A program made the position numbers and the translations under genes. 64,000 bases of DNA, taken from positions 546,001 to 610,000 of the forward strand of contig CAUYUJ010018059.1 in NCBI GenBank assembly GCA_963575745.1. The letters run 5' to 3'. The notes below the pieces were generated by a model. The model was not told the DNA's origin and searched no databases. It saw only the letters and a list, made by a program, of their open reading frames with translations. Within the stretch, counting starts at the first letter, position 1, and each line of letters begins with the position of its first letter. The DNA is from Prorocentrum cordatum (taxonomy: Eukaryota; Sar; Dinophyceae; Prorocentrales; Prorocentraceae). Shown in pieces: positions 51,770 to 61,770 of this stretch.

Positions 51770-53452
51770 ATGGGCGCGCCTGTGGGGAACCTGCTGCAGC
51801 AGATGTCGGCTGCCGCCCCGCCGCGCGTCTCCACCCCGCCCGAGCGCGTGGAGGTCAGGAAGCAGCGCTCGCTGTTCGAGTTCTCCGTTGTGGCTGCGGC
51901 GGACCGTGCGGGGCAGCTAGACGACGCGAAAGAGGAACCCCCCGAGGAGCCAGAGGAAACCCCCGAGGAGCTCGGGGTGGCCCCAGAGGAGCTAGGGGTG
52001 GCCCCAGAGGAGCTAGGGGTGGCCCCAGAGGAGCCAGGGAAACTTGCCGAGGAGCTAGGGGCGGCCCCAGAGGAGGCCGCCGAAGTGGCCGCTCACGGCG
52101 CCAGCCGCGCAGGCAAGGCCAAGCGCCCTCCCAAGAAAACGAGGGCCAGGGCAGCCAAGGCAGATGCAGGCCCTGCGCCCGAGGAGGACGACTGGCCCTG
52201 GGAGTGGGGGCCCAAACCCGAACACCTCGACGAAGGAGGCGACCGCAGCGGCGCGGCTGCGCCCGCAGCTGAGAAGAAGAAGAGGGGCAAGAAGAGGAGG
52301 GCCTCCGAAGGCGCCGAAGGCTGGCCAGCCGACGCCGACGGCGACGGCGCCGACGCAGGCGACACCGGAACTGGCGGAGACGACGGCGCCGAGGGCGCCG
52401 ACTACGGCGTCAGCGGCGAGGGCGGCGAGAAGGCCAAGAAAAAGAAGAAGGGGAAGAACAAGGGGAAGCGCTCCAAGACCGCCAATAGGAAACGCAAGAA
52501 AACGGCCGCGCCGAGGAGCTCGGAGGTCCCGACAGAACCCGCCGAGGTCCAGCCACCGAGCGCCGCTGCCCCTGGTCAGAAGGCTATCGACGCGGTGCCG
52601 CGCTTCGATCGCAACCCCGCTTGCACCAAGTGCAAGAAGCCCGTGGAGCCGCTCGCAGCAAGGATTGCAGGCAAGAAAAGGAATTTTTGGCAGTGCTCAA
52701 CGTGCAGTTCGCGGCACACTCAGCTCCAAAGGATTTTCGGAGGGTGGCCGCCACAGTCCTTCAAGTCGCTTTCACAAGAAGAGAAATATAACATTTGGAA
52801 CGACGTCAAGGAGGCGAACGGGAAGGCAGAGGTCGAGAAGATTGCGATGGAAACGTTCACGAGGGTATACCGCGAGAGCCGCGCCTCAGGCAGGCAGGGG
52901 AAATACCCCCCACTGAGCGTCTACAAGAAGAAGGGCTACTCCGCAAAGAGGATTAAGAGGCTGTGCAAAGACAAGAAAGAAGACGAAGTCCTCGGCACGC
53001 TCTACTTCGTGAACATCGATTACAAGGACGACAAAAGCGTTGAGGAAGAGGTCCGCGAGTCCCTTATCGCCGCCAAGGAGCGCAGCGCCAGCTCGCAGCA
53101 GCACCAAGGCAAGAACAAGGGCAAAGGCAAGGGAAAGGAGCAACTCTCGCCAACCTCAGCCACCAAGAAGATGATGAGCGACGCCGTCAAGATCCTGGCC
53201 AAGGCGAGCCCGCTCGCTTCCGAGGCAAAAGGGTTGTTGAACAGCCCCAGAGCAAGCAAGCTGCACAAGGACCACAGCAAGGCCCTGGCGTGGCACGTCA
53301 AGGACCTCGACGCTCTCGCGGCCGCGGCCCAGGATACCCTGTCCAAGAACGCCGTGCTGTCCATTCAGCTTGCGACGGTGAAGGAGAAGGCAGACGCGGC
53401 TGAGAAGAAGCGCGCTCAGGCGGAGACAGCGCTCAGCACTTTCGACGACTGA
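51770..53452 (+). CDS. ORF4 of the palindrome element: basic protein with a C4 zinc motif and coiled-coil end
   Basis: A 560-residue ORF. The acidic N-terminal region has PEELGVA-type heptapeptide repeats (about 62-90). Lys-rich nuclear-signal-like blocks follow (KRPPKKTRARAAKA; KKKKKGKNKGKRSKTANRKR). A zinc-like domain has Cys285, Cys288, Cys309 and Cys312 (CTKCKKP ... FWQCSTCSSRH). Next is a conserved-looking segment (EEKYNIWNDVKEANGKAEVE, PPLSVYKKKGYSAKRIKRLC, VLGTLYFVNIDYKDDKS). The C-terminus is helical (LATVKEKADAAEKKRAQAET). The zinc motif and basic regions suit a DNA-binding protein, possibly the one that recognises the palindromes. I recall unannotated dinoflagellate proteins with a similar middle; a search is needed. 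Stop TGA at 53450-53452. Confidence 0.6.
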   Translation: MGAPVGNLLQQMSAAAPPRVSTPPERVEVRKQRSLFEFSVVAAADRAGQLDDAKEEPPEEPEETPEELGVAPEELGVAPEELGVAPEEPGKLAEELGAAPEEAAEVAAHGASRAGKAKRPPKKTRARAAKADAGPAPEEDDWPWEWGPKPEHLDEGGDRSGAAAPAAEKKKRGKKRRASEGAEGWPADADGDGADAGDTGTGGDDGAEGADYGVSGEGGEKAKKKKKGKNKGKRSKTANRKRKKTAAPRSSEVPTEPAEVQPPSAAAPGQKAIDAVPRFDRNPACTKCKKPVEPLAARIAGKKRNFWQCSTCSSRHTQLQRIFGGWPPQSFKSLSQEEKYNIWNDVKEANGKAEVEKIAMETFTRVYRESRASGRQGKYPPLSVYKKKGYSAKRIKRLCKDKKEDEVLGTLYFVNIDYKDDKSVEEEVRESLIAAKERSASSQQHQGKNKGKGKGKEQLSPTSATKKMMSDAVKILAKASPLASEAKGLLNSPRASKLHKDHSKALAWHVKDLDALAAAAQDTLSKNAVLSIQLATVKEKADAAEKKRAQAETALSTFDD

Positions 53453-53585
53453 GGCTCCCCTGCGGGAGGAGGGGAGGAAGTGCCGCGACGAGCATGCTGC
53501 ACGAGTGGCCGCCTAAGTTTCTTGACATCTCTCGGGCTGAGATGCGGCGTCGGAGAAGAAATTCGGTGCAGAGCGGCGGGGGCCA

Positions 53586-53661
53586 AGCGATCAATCGCTC
53601 ATTTCGTTAGCGATGCACTCGCTGTGAAGCGGCGCCCTCGATCGGAAGCGATTGAATCGCT
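53586..53661 (+). promoter_or_regulatory. palindrome cluster between ORF4 and ORF5 (3 copies)
   Basis: Copies at 53586-53599 (4-nt spacer), 53609-53623 and 53647-53661. CTTGGGCTCAGG follows at 53704-53715, 38 nt before the ORF5 ATG. Confidence 0.65.
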
Positions 53662-53753
53662 CGGCGCGACGGCTTGAACCCTTCACCTGCTTTACATTCA
53701 GCGCTTGGGCTCAGGAGCGCCCGAGTCCCGCGCCCCAGCACCCGCGTGGCCAT

Positions 53754-55930
53754 CATGGGTAAGCAAGTTCTCGAGAAGCGCCGCCGCCTTGGGAGGCTGG
53801 TGACCATTCCAGGAGCGACGCGCGCTGGTGTGTTCGAGGTCCTCCGCCGGCTGAGGCAAGCGCCCATCGAAGAGGAAGTCTCTGCGCATGAGGCCAAGGC
53901 CGCCGCGAAGATGGAGTGCGATAGAGAGATGTCGTGTTCTCTGAAATTGCCGTTGTGCGACGGCGGATCCTTCGAGTGGCACATTGCAGGGGCGCCGCGG
54001 GGCGCACCAAGTAGCGCGTCTTTCTTGGGCCGCAAAAAAATCAACAGCGGCATCTGGATTTTTTTCTGGTGCCAGTTTTCTCCTCTCCCCCTGCCCCTTC
54101 CCCCCCTCCACCCATTCCCCCCTTCCCCCTTCCCCCCCCCCCCCCCCAGGGCGGGAGGGGGTGGTGCAGGGGGTTCGCGGCGCGCCTGCTTGGCGCATCC
54201 CGCTGAGGCCTGCCCGCTTGGTTCAACGGTTAGTCGAGGTGTCCCCAGCGCTGAAGCGCATGTTCGCGGCCGCGCCTATCACCCCAGCAAGGCCGTGGAA
54301 CGTGATCCTTGCGCACGACGAGGTCACGCCTGGAGCTGTGCTGCGCCCGCATAACCGCAGGAAGTTCGTTGCATTTTACATTTCGTTTTTAGAATTCAAG
54401 CATGCCCTTCGGCACGAATGCTGCTGGTTCCCCCCTGGGCGTGATCAGGTCGGCACAAGTGGAGAAAATGCGCGGTGGCCTCTCGGGCGCGATCAGGTCG
54501 TTGCTGCGTCGCTTGCTTCTTGAGGACGGCAATCTCGTGGATGGCGTGGCCTTGCCGCTACCAAGCGGGCCGACCATGTTCTTCGCGAAATTTGCCGTAC
54601 ACTTGGGAGACGAGGTCGCTTTGTCCAGGGGCCTCGGCGTGAAAGGATTCGCAGGGATCCGACCGTGTCTGAAGTGCGCCAACGTGCTCAAGAAAGGCTC
54701 AGGCATTGTTGGCGCCGCGCCCAATCGGTTGGTGGAAATCACACGCAGGGGCCGCAGCGCATTCATTTGCAATTCTGACGAGGCCGCATGGGGAGCCCAC
54801 GACGAGTTGACGCACTTACAAGGGACAACATCGAAAGCCGCATTGGTGCGCCACGAGAAAGCACGCGGAACCAATTTAAATCTTGATGGGTTGTTGGCGG
54901 ACGCAGACCTCCGAGGGCAGGTCGGCCCTGTTTCGTCGCTCCATTTTGATTGGATGCATGTATATTTGTGCAATGGTGCTGCGCCCCAGGAAATGTGTTG
55001 CTTCATGTCGGCATGGCAAGCCGTTCCTGCTCTGAGGGACATCTATCCGAAGTTGGAGCGGCACTGCCATGCAGACTGGTCTTTCCCCCAGCAACACCGA
55101 CGCAAGTGTCGGGAGGCCCACGTTGTTTTCTGCAAGGCCAGGGAGAACGCATCCAAGGAGCATTGGCGAAGCAGCGCCTCAGAGTTGTTGTGCGTTTACC
55201 CGCTGGTGCGGCATTTTGCTTGCATTGTTATCTTGCCGAATTTCGATGAGCTGCGCGACGAGGTTGCGCCCCTCTGCCATTGCTTCGCTGTGATTGACAA
55301 AATTCAAAAGGCGAAGGCGGGCGACATCGATGCCGCGGCCCTCGAAGCTGCAGTTGACCGCCATGCGGGGCCGACAATTGGAAACCAAAGTTTCATTTGA
55401 CGACGCGCATTCCCGAGCAAGTGGAGAAATTCGATGTTGCGTCGGAGAGCTTCGTTGTTGGGACGTCGCACCTTCTGCCGAAAATGATTCTGGACAACCA
55501 AGATATACTGAGAGGCTTCGAGAAAGCTGCAATTTCTCGCGTGCTGTTGGCGCGCCTGCAGGAGCTCGGAAGTTTCGACGAGCGCCCAGGGCTCAGGGGG
55601 GGCGATGCGGAGTTGTCGCCCCTGCTTGCTGAAGCAGTCGGCGGCGACGTCGTCCTTTCATCCAGCGCTGCTTTCAAAGGCTTGCTTGTTTGGGCAGGCG
55701 ACGTGGTGCACATGCAGAACAATTTTTTATGCGTCGCAGCTCTGGGCCAACGGGGAGACGATCTATTCATTCTTGTGCACGAGTGCGTCGTGATCGAGAA
55801 GCGGGCGCCGAACGCGTCAGTCCTGCGGAAGGACGGCGAATTGCTTCTTGCGTGGTGGAGCGGCGAATCGGTTGAGATGTGCCACGCTTGGTCGGAGCTC
55901 GCCTCTGGCGACATTCTTGCTTTGCACTGA
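53754..55930 (+). CDS. ORF5 of the palindrome element: transposase-like protein, interrupted
   Basis: Segments in three frames make one protein. First, 53754 to about 54015 (MGKQVLEKRRRLGRLVTIPG). Then a probable intron with a long pyrimidine tract ending in AG at about 54149. Next, about 54150-54430 (PWNVILAHDEVTPGAVL, FVAFYISFLEFKHALRHECC), then about 54430-55385, and finally about 55385-55930 (KPKFHLTTRIPEQVEKFDV). The shifts lie at a run of six C (54431-54436) and near a run of four G (about 55369). Recognisable pieces are HDEVTPG, CLKC, FDWMHVYLCNG (D-x-x-H) and KPKFH, a set I associate with transposase-like proteins in dinoflagellates and loosely with KDZ/Plavaka or tnp2-type transposases. 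It would be the mobility protein of the element. The indels may be decay or assembly error. Confidence 0.5.
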
Positions 55931-55954
55931 GCGGAAAACAACATCTGCCAGGAC

Positions 55955-56005
55955 AGCGATTGAATCGCTCATCAAAAAAATTTCACTAGCAGCGATTGAA
56001 TCGCT
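55955..56005 (+). promoter_or_regulatory. palindrome pair after ORF5 (2 copies)
   Basis: Identical AGCGATTGAATCGCT at 55955-55969 and 55991-56005. These are the last copies seen in the window. Confidence 0.7.
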
Positions 56006-57000
56006 CATCCTCCTCGCAATCCGCCTCTTTCTTCGGTCTGCGATCCGAAGCCTCAGCAGCCGCGCGGCGCTGGGGGGATGGGGGGGCGCGGGGGAGGAGG
56101 GGGGAGAGGGGAAGGATAATGTGCGATATTTATAATTTCGAGGGTTGCCAAAGGAGCCCAAAGCTAACTTATTTCACCCAGTTGCAAGTCGTTTACAAGT
56201 TGTTTGTAACTCCCATAAGTTCTTTGGCCTGCAACTCACAACTCACAGTTACGATAGTCACATCCCTGGGTAACTTGGGCGGCTGCATTTACAAGTGGTA
56301 AACAATGCAACCATCTGGGCTAACATCAAGTTGGGTAGTTGCATGTCAGTTCTTCAGATGACCTTAGCTATGTATCAACTGACACCATACTGTAACCAAA
56401 GTTGGCCAGCTTCAAGTTTTCCAACCCAAAGTCGCTACGCCAGTATGTGTCGTTGTTTACTGTTGTTGTGTTGCTTCGTCTTCTTAGTCTTGTTCTGAGC
56501 AGGATTATTTGAGTCCTCGTGAGTATTTGCATCACTCGTACGCTCTGCGATACTGTGAATATTCTCCTTCTTTTTGTTAGTCGCGTTGTATTCTAGGCTT
56601 GGCCGAGGGGGAAACGTTGTTCCAGGGGCACCCCTCACGAGGCTCCAGAGAGCCCCAGAATGGTCACCTTGGGCCAGGAGCACCTCTCTAGCGCCTTCCG
56701 ATCGCGAAGCCTCGTCGTCGTACCTCACTCTCCTGACAACCCCTTCCCTCCCTTTTCCCTCACCTCTTTCACCCCCTCCATACTCACGTTTTTGTATGGA
56801 GACCCATTTCCCCTTCTCCCCCGAACTTGTGTGGTTCGGGGCCTCGCTTCTCACGCATACTGTTCTGACGCGCAGGAGCTCAAGATCTTGCATGGTAGAA
56901 TTCGGATGCGCACACACACACACAAACACACTCACACGCATTTGTACATCCATACCAGTATACACATGTGTGCATCTGCACTGCTCTAACGCTTCCAATC
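56006..57000. other. right flank of the element and unique sequence, no gene
   Basis: From 56.12 to 56.46 kb the sequence is AT-richer with AACTTA, GTTTACAAGTTG and GTAACTT motifs, possibly subterminal repeats that echo ACTTAYA at 46.44-46.60 kb. The remainder has no recognisable ORF. A CACACACA run lies at 56.91-56.94 kb. Confidence 0.35.
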
Positions 57001-57022
57001 GGAACGTTGTGCTCCCGACCCT

Positions 57023-57290
57023 TCTGTGGTGTTGGGTCCTCGTTTTGAATCCGCAGCGCTTCGCGTCCTCTTCTCGTCTTCCTCTCCCCCTCTCTCCTTC
57101 CATCCCTGCCTCAGCCGTCCGCATGTCCACTTCGTCACACCACTCACGCGCTTCGTAGCCCCATGGAAGGCCCCGCAGACGCTCCCAGAGGGGTGGGGGG
57201 AGCGTATACCATCCCCCCGCCGATCTCGGCGCACCCCTCACACGTTGCGTGGCCCCGAAGGGGGCCCCACAGAAGCTCCGGGGGGGTTGA
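57023..57290 (+). repeat. TGTGGTGTTGGGTCC module, pyrimidine tract and diverged 90-bp-satellite monomers
   Basis: TGTGGTGTTGGGTCCTCG at 57.02 kb is followed by CT-rich sequence, then by blocks matching the complement of the 34.4-35.7 kb satellite, for example GGCGCACCCCTCACACGTTG at 57.22 kb. Confidence 0.6.
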
Positions 57291-57323
57291 CCGTCCCCCC
57301 GCTCGGCGCACTCCTCTTTTGAT

Positions 57324-57450
57324 GGGCCTGTTTTCCACCATCACCACCATAAGTTGGAGGGGGAAGGAGGAGGAGGAGGAGGAGGAGGAGGAGGACAAGG
57401 AGGAGGAGGAGGAGAAGGAGGAGGAGGAGGAGGAGGAGGAGGGGGACCCC
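57324..57450 (+). repeat. GGGCCTGTTTTCCACCA module followed by (GGA)n
   Basis: The left arm (57324-57365) of the inverted-repeat module runs directly into a GGA tract. Confidence 0.7.
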
Positions 57451-57514
57451 CTCCCCCTCCCCCTCACACGCGCTGCCGCCCCATGCGGTGCTACACCTGA
57501 AGCCCCAGTGTCAG

Positions 57515-58800
57515 AGTGTGTGTGTGTGTGGGTGGTTGTGTGTGTGTGTGTTTTGTGTGTGTTTTGTGTGTAGGTGTGTGTAGGTGTGTGTAGGTGTGTG
57601 TAGGTGTGTGTAGGTGTGTGTAGGTGTGTGTAGGTGTGTGTAGGTGTGTGTAGGTGTGTGTGTGTAGGTGTGTGTGTAGGTGTGTGTAGGTGTGTGTGTA
57701 GGTGTGTGTGTAGGTGTGTGTAGGTGTGTGTAGGTGTGTGTAGGTGTGTGTTGGTGTGTGTAGGTGTGTGTAGGTGTGAGTAGGTGTGTGTGTGTGTAGG
57801 TGTGTGGTAGGTGTGTGTGTAGGTGTGTGTAGGTGTGTGTAGGTGTGTGTAGGGTGTGTAGTTGGTGTGTAGGTGTGTGTTAGGTGTGTGTAGGTTGTGA
57901 GTAGGTTTGTGTGTAGGTGTGTGCAGGTGTGTGAGGTCTCTATTGTTTTTGTGTGCCGGGGTTGTGCTGTATGCAGGTGTGTGTAGGTGTGTGCAGGTGT
58001 GTCTGTGTGTAGGTGTGTAGTGATGTGTAGTGTGTGTAGTGTGTAGGTGGTAGGTGTGTGTAGGTGTGTGTAGTGTGTGCAGTAGTGTGCAGGTGTGTGC
58101 AGGTGTATGCAGGTGTGTGCAGGTGTGTGCAGGTGTGTGCAGGTGTGTGTAGTGTGTGTGTAGGTGTGTGTAGGTGTGTGTAGGTGTGGTAGGTGTGTAG
58201 GTGTGTGTAGGTGTGTGCAGGTGTGTGTAGAGGTGTGTGTAGGTGGGTGTAGGTGGGTGTAGGTGGGTGTAGGTGTGTGTGTGTAGTGTGTGTGTGTAGG
58301 TGTGTGTGTGTGTGTAGGTGTGTGTGTGGTGTGTGTGTATATGGTGTGTGTAGGTGTAGGTATGTGTATATGTGTGTAGGTGTGTGTAGGTGGTGTGTTG
58401 GTGGGTGTGTAGGTGTGTGTGTAGGTGTGTGTAGGTGTGTGTGTGTGTGTAGGTGTGTGTGTAGGTGTGTGTGTGTGTAGTGTGTGGTGTAGGTGTGTAG
58501 GTGTGTGTGTAGGTGTAGGTGTGTTGTAGGTGTGTGTGTAGGTGTGTGTAGGTGTGGTGTGTGTAGGTGTGTGTGTGTGTGTAGGTGTGTGTAGGTGTGT
58601 GTAGGTGTGTGTGTAGGTGTGTGTAGGTGTGTGTGTGTAGGTGTGTGTAGGTGTGTGTAGGTGTGTGTGTGTGTATGTGTGTGTAGGTGTGTGTGTAGGT
58701 GTGTGTGTGTGTGTAGGTGTGGTGTGGTGTGGTGTGGTGTGGTGTGGTGTGGTGTGGTGTGGTGTGGTGTGGTGTGGTGTGGTGTGGTGTGTGTGTGTGT
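57515..58800 (+). repeat. TGTGTAGG / TG microsatellite, 1.3 kb
   Basis: GTGTGTAGGT units with variable TG runs, then (GGTGT)n at 58.72-58.79 kb. Minus-strand ORFs up to 588 codons read His/Thr/Tyr repeats and are by-products. Confidence 0.95.
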
Positions 58801-58836
58801 GTGTGCGGCCGCCGCGCCAAGTTCGGTACCCCTCGC

Positions 58837-59200
58837 ACGCCTTCGTGACCTCTTGGGGAGCTCCAGCGAAGGCCCCGGTGTCCAAGTTTGCATGCCGCCG
58901 TCCCGCCCATTTCGGCACACCCCGGACACTACCAGGGACGTGGGGGCGGCCCCGCCAGCGGGCGTGAACGCGAGACGTTCGAAGACGCTCTCAGGTTCAG
59001 GCGCGAGGGGGTCATCAGCAGTCGGTTCATCTGCTTTTTCCCAACCGTCCTGTGGTGGTGGGTCCTCGTTTTGAAGAGAGAGCGTCCCGCGTCTCCTTCT
59101 CCTCCTCCCTCCTCCGCCCCCTCCTCCCCCTCCTCCCTCCTGTCCCTCCTTGCTTTTGCTTTCGCATGTCTCTGTTTCGGCACACCCCGCACACGTTTCA
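58837..59200 (+). repeat. isolated monomer of the 90-bp satellite and TGTGGTG module
   Basis: 58837-58930 matches one satellite unit on the opposite strand (CTTCGTGACCTC, GGAGCTCCAGCGAAGGCCCC, CATTTCGGCACACCCC). The module recurs at 59.05 kb, followed by a TCC tract and another TTTCGGCACACCCC at 59.17 kb. Confidence 0.65.
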
Positions 59201-59634
59201 TAAGCAGTCGGTGCATTTGTTCAACCCCTGCGGTGGCAAATACGGATGCAGGGACCCCAGATTTGAGACCATCGAGGGGGTGCCTGCAAGAGCCGCCGCT
59301 AAGAGACAGCACGAGGAGGAGGATTGGGAGGAGCATCGGGAGGATTCGGAGAAGGATCAGGAGGACTCGGAGAAGGATTAGGAGGAGGCTTTGCAGGATG
59401 ATTACGAGAATCAGGAGGACCAGGAGGGGAGGTGAGGGGAGTTGCAGGGCCTAGCTCCTTCGTGAGCCTTTCCTTTTTCCACTCCATATGGTCTCCCTTC
59501 GTCGGAGGTGAGGGGGTGAGATCGAAGTGGAACGGAGAGCCCCCCTACCGGGAAATCGGTTTCGGTTTCGTGTTCGTGCGTGCCGTGCGCGCGGGCGAGG
59601 CGAAGATGCGTGGGCGGGCGAGAAGAAAGTCTCC
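59201..59634. other. no gene seen; GAGGAT-rich and unique sequence
   Basis: A GGAGGACTCGGAGAAGGAT repeat lies at 59.31-59.43 kb. The rest is unique, without recognisable coding. Confidence 0.4.
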
Positions 59635-59800
59635 TCCGGCTGAGGCGCGGCCGGACCAAATGATTCCTGTCCGGGGGTCGGCGGCGCGCGGAGTCCCGCC
59701 GGTGTCCCGCCTCCGGCTGAGGCGCGGCCGCACCAAATGATTCCTGACCGGGGGCCGGTGGCGCGCGGTGTCCCGCTGGTGTCCCGCCGGTGTCCCGTCG
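59635..59800 (+). repeat. two-copy ~75-bp tandem repeat
   Basis: CTCCGGCTGAGGCGCGGCCG with CCAAATGATTCCTG and GGTGTCCCG is repeated, the second copy starting near 59711. Confidence 0.75.
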
Positions 59801-59806
59801 GTGTCC

Positions 59807-59807
59807 C

Positions 59808-59871
<64 letters not shown>

Positions 59872-59959
59872 CTGATGCTGATGATGCTGATGCTGATGCT
59901 GATGCTGATGCTGATGCTGATGCTGATGATGCTGATGCTGATGCTGATGTCGATGATGT

Positions 59960-60029
<70 letters not shown>

Positions 60030-60074
60030 GGTGATGATGGTGTCCCGATGATGATGATGATGATGATGATGATT

Positions 60075-60123
<49 letters not shown>

Positions 60124-60955
60124 CGATGTTGATGATGATGTTAATGATGATGATCATGATGATGGTGATGGTGGTGATGCTGATGGTGTCCCGTTGATGG
60201 TGATGTTGATGATGATGATGATGACGATGATGGTGTCCGGATGATGATGATGTTGATTGATCTGGATGATGTTGATGATGATGAGATGATGATGAGATGA
60301 CGGTGATGATGATGATGTCCCGATGATGATGGTGATGAGGTTGATGATGATGCTGTTGATGATGATGATGATGCTGATGGTGTCCCGATGATGGTGATGA
60401 TGATGATGTTGATGATGTTGATGCTGATGATGACGATGATGGTGTCCCGATGATGATGATGATGTTGATGCTGATGATGATGATGATGAGGTGTTGATGA
60501 TGATTTCGATGATTGTGGCCCGATGATGGTGATGATGATGATGATGATGCTGATAATGATGATGATGGTGTCCCGATGATGATGGTGATGATGGTGATGG
60601 TGACGTTCATGATGGTGTCCCGTTGCTCATGATGGTGACGATGATGGTGATGCTGATGATAATAATGGTGTCCCGATGATGATGGTGCTGATGATGTTGT
60701 TCATGATGATGATGAGATGATGACGATTGTGGTGTCCCGATGTTGACGATGCTGTCCCGTTGATGATAATGTTGTTGATGATGATGATGATGATGATGAT
60801 GGTGACGATGATGGTGTCCTGGTGATGATGATGATGCTGATGCTGATGATGGTGATGGTGATGATGATGATACTGTTGATGATGATGGTGATGAGGTGGT
60901 GATGATGATGATAGTGTCCCGATTATGATGATGATGCTGATGACGTTGATGACGA
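59807..60955 (+). repeat. (GAT)n microsatellite punctuated by GGTGTCCCG
   Basis: GATGATGAT with GCTGAT, GTTGAT and GACGAT variants. GTCCCG or GTGTCCCG interrupts it about fifteen times at irregular spacing. Met/Asp/His-repeat ORFs are by-products. Confidence 0.95.
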
Positions 60956-60974
60956 TGCTGTTGATGATAATGAC

Positions 60975-61215
60975 GTTGATTGTGAGATCGATTGTGGTAT
61001 CGATAGTGAGATCGATAGTGATACCGCATGTGAGATCGACTGTGAGATCGATAGTGAGATCGATAGTGAGATCGATTGTGGGATCGATCGTGAGATCGAT
61101 TGTGAGATCGATAGAATCACATAGATCGAGTGAGATCGATTGTGAGATCTATCGAGTGAGATCGATCGAGCGAGACCGATAGTGAAATCGATAGTGAGAT
61201 TGACAGTGCGACCGA
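60975..61215 (+). repeat. GAGATCGATAGT 12-bp minisatellite
   Basis: Units GAGATCGATAGT and GAGATCGATTGT alternate with a few variants. Each unit contains the palindromic GATC and ATCGAT sites. Confidence 0.85.
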
Positions 61216-61770
61216 TCGAGTGAGACGTAGCTTCCTCCCCCCCCCGAACCTCCTTATCACCCGAAGGGTGGTCGTTTAGGTACCTTTCGGCGGCTGTGCC
61301 ATGGCACTGTGAGTTGCACGTGGTTATCTGAGGTACGTGCTTGTCTCTTGCTCAGCCGCAAGAGTCATCTCGCACGACGCTGCGAGCCCCGCTCAAAGTC
61401 TGGCCACCGAAAGAGCTCGGGGCCACAGCGGGGAGGCGACGCCACCACTCCCCCCGCGCAGGCGCGAGGGCGGCCGCGAGGAGCGCGAGGAGGGCGAGGA
61501 CGAGGCGGCGCAGGCCTCCCCGCGCCCCCCTCTCGCGCGCCGAGCCGCGGCCCGCCCGCTCACCGATACGCTCCCGGAGGGCAGCCTGCTGCGCGGCGGG
61601 GAGCTCTCCGACGGGGAGAGTTTGCTCCGCGCTGGAGGCGAGCGCCTGCCCTCCGAGGGCAGGGGCTTCCTGGAGCTCTCCGAGGGCAGCGCGGCTCCCT
61701 GAAGGGGGCTAATGCCTTCGGCAGGGAGAGGTGTGGCCTTCCGTGCGCTCGCTGCCACATCTGTGTTGAG
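61216..61770. other. GC-rich segment with an Arg/Glu-rich ORF, not supported as a gene
   Basis: Plus-strand ORFs of about 120-164 codons at 61.31-61.80 kb overlap in different frames. A small repeat encoding GGELSDGESLLR / GERLPSEG is visible, but no domain. Confidence 0.35.

Larger units (their letters stand above)
46689..56005 (+). mobile_element. putative five-ORF mobile element punctuated by AGCGA-n5-TCGCT palindromes
   Basis: Five plus-strand ORFs lie in 9.3 kb. The flanks and all four gaps carry copies of AGCGATNNANTCGCT: 5 before ORF1, 4, 3, 6 and 3 in successive gaps, and 2 after ORF5 (23 in all). I found none inside the ORFs or elsewhere in the window. In each gap a GGCTCA-containing spliced-leader-like motif follows the last palindrome by about 40-55 bp and precedes the ATG. 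ORF1 and ORF4 have Cys-pair zinc motifs, and ORF5 is transposase-like. The shared sites and shared orientation argue that the five genes move and are expressed as one unit. Exact ends, terminal repeats and target duplication are not identified. Confidence 0.6.

Noticed and set aside
46440-56460. Terminal inverted repeats of the five-ORF element
   Set aside because: ACTTAYA-like motifs occur on both sides, but no aligned inverted repeat could be established.
57491-58929. His/Thr-repeat ORFs up to 588 codons on the minus strand
   Set aside because: They are translations of the TGTGTAGG microsatellite.
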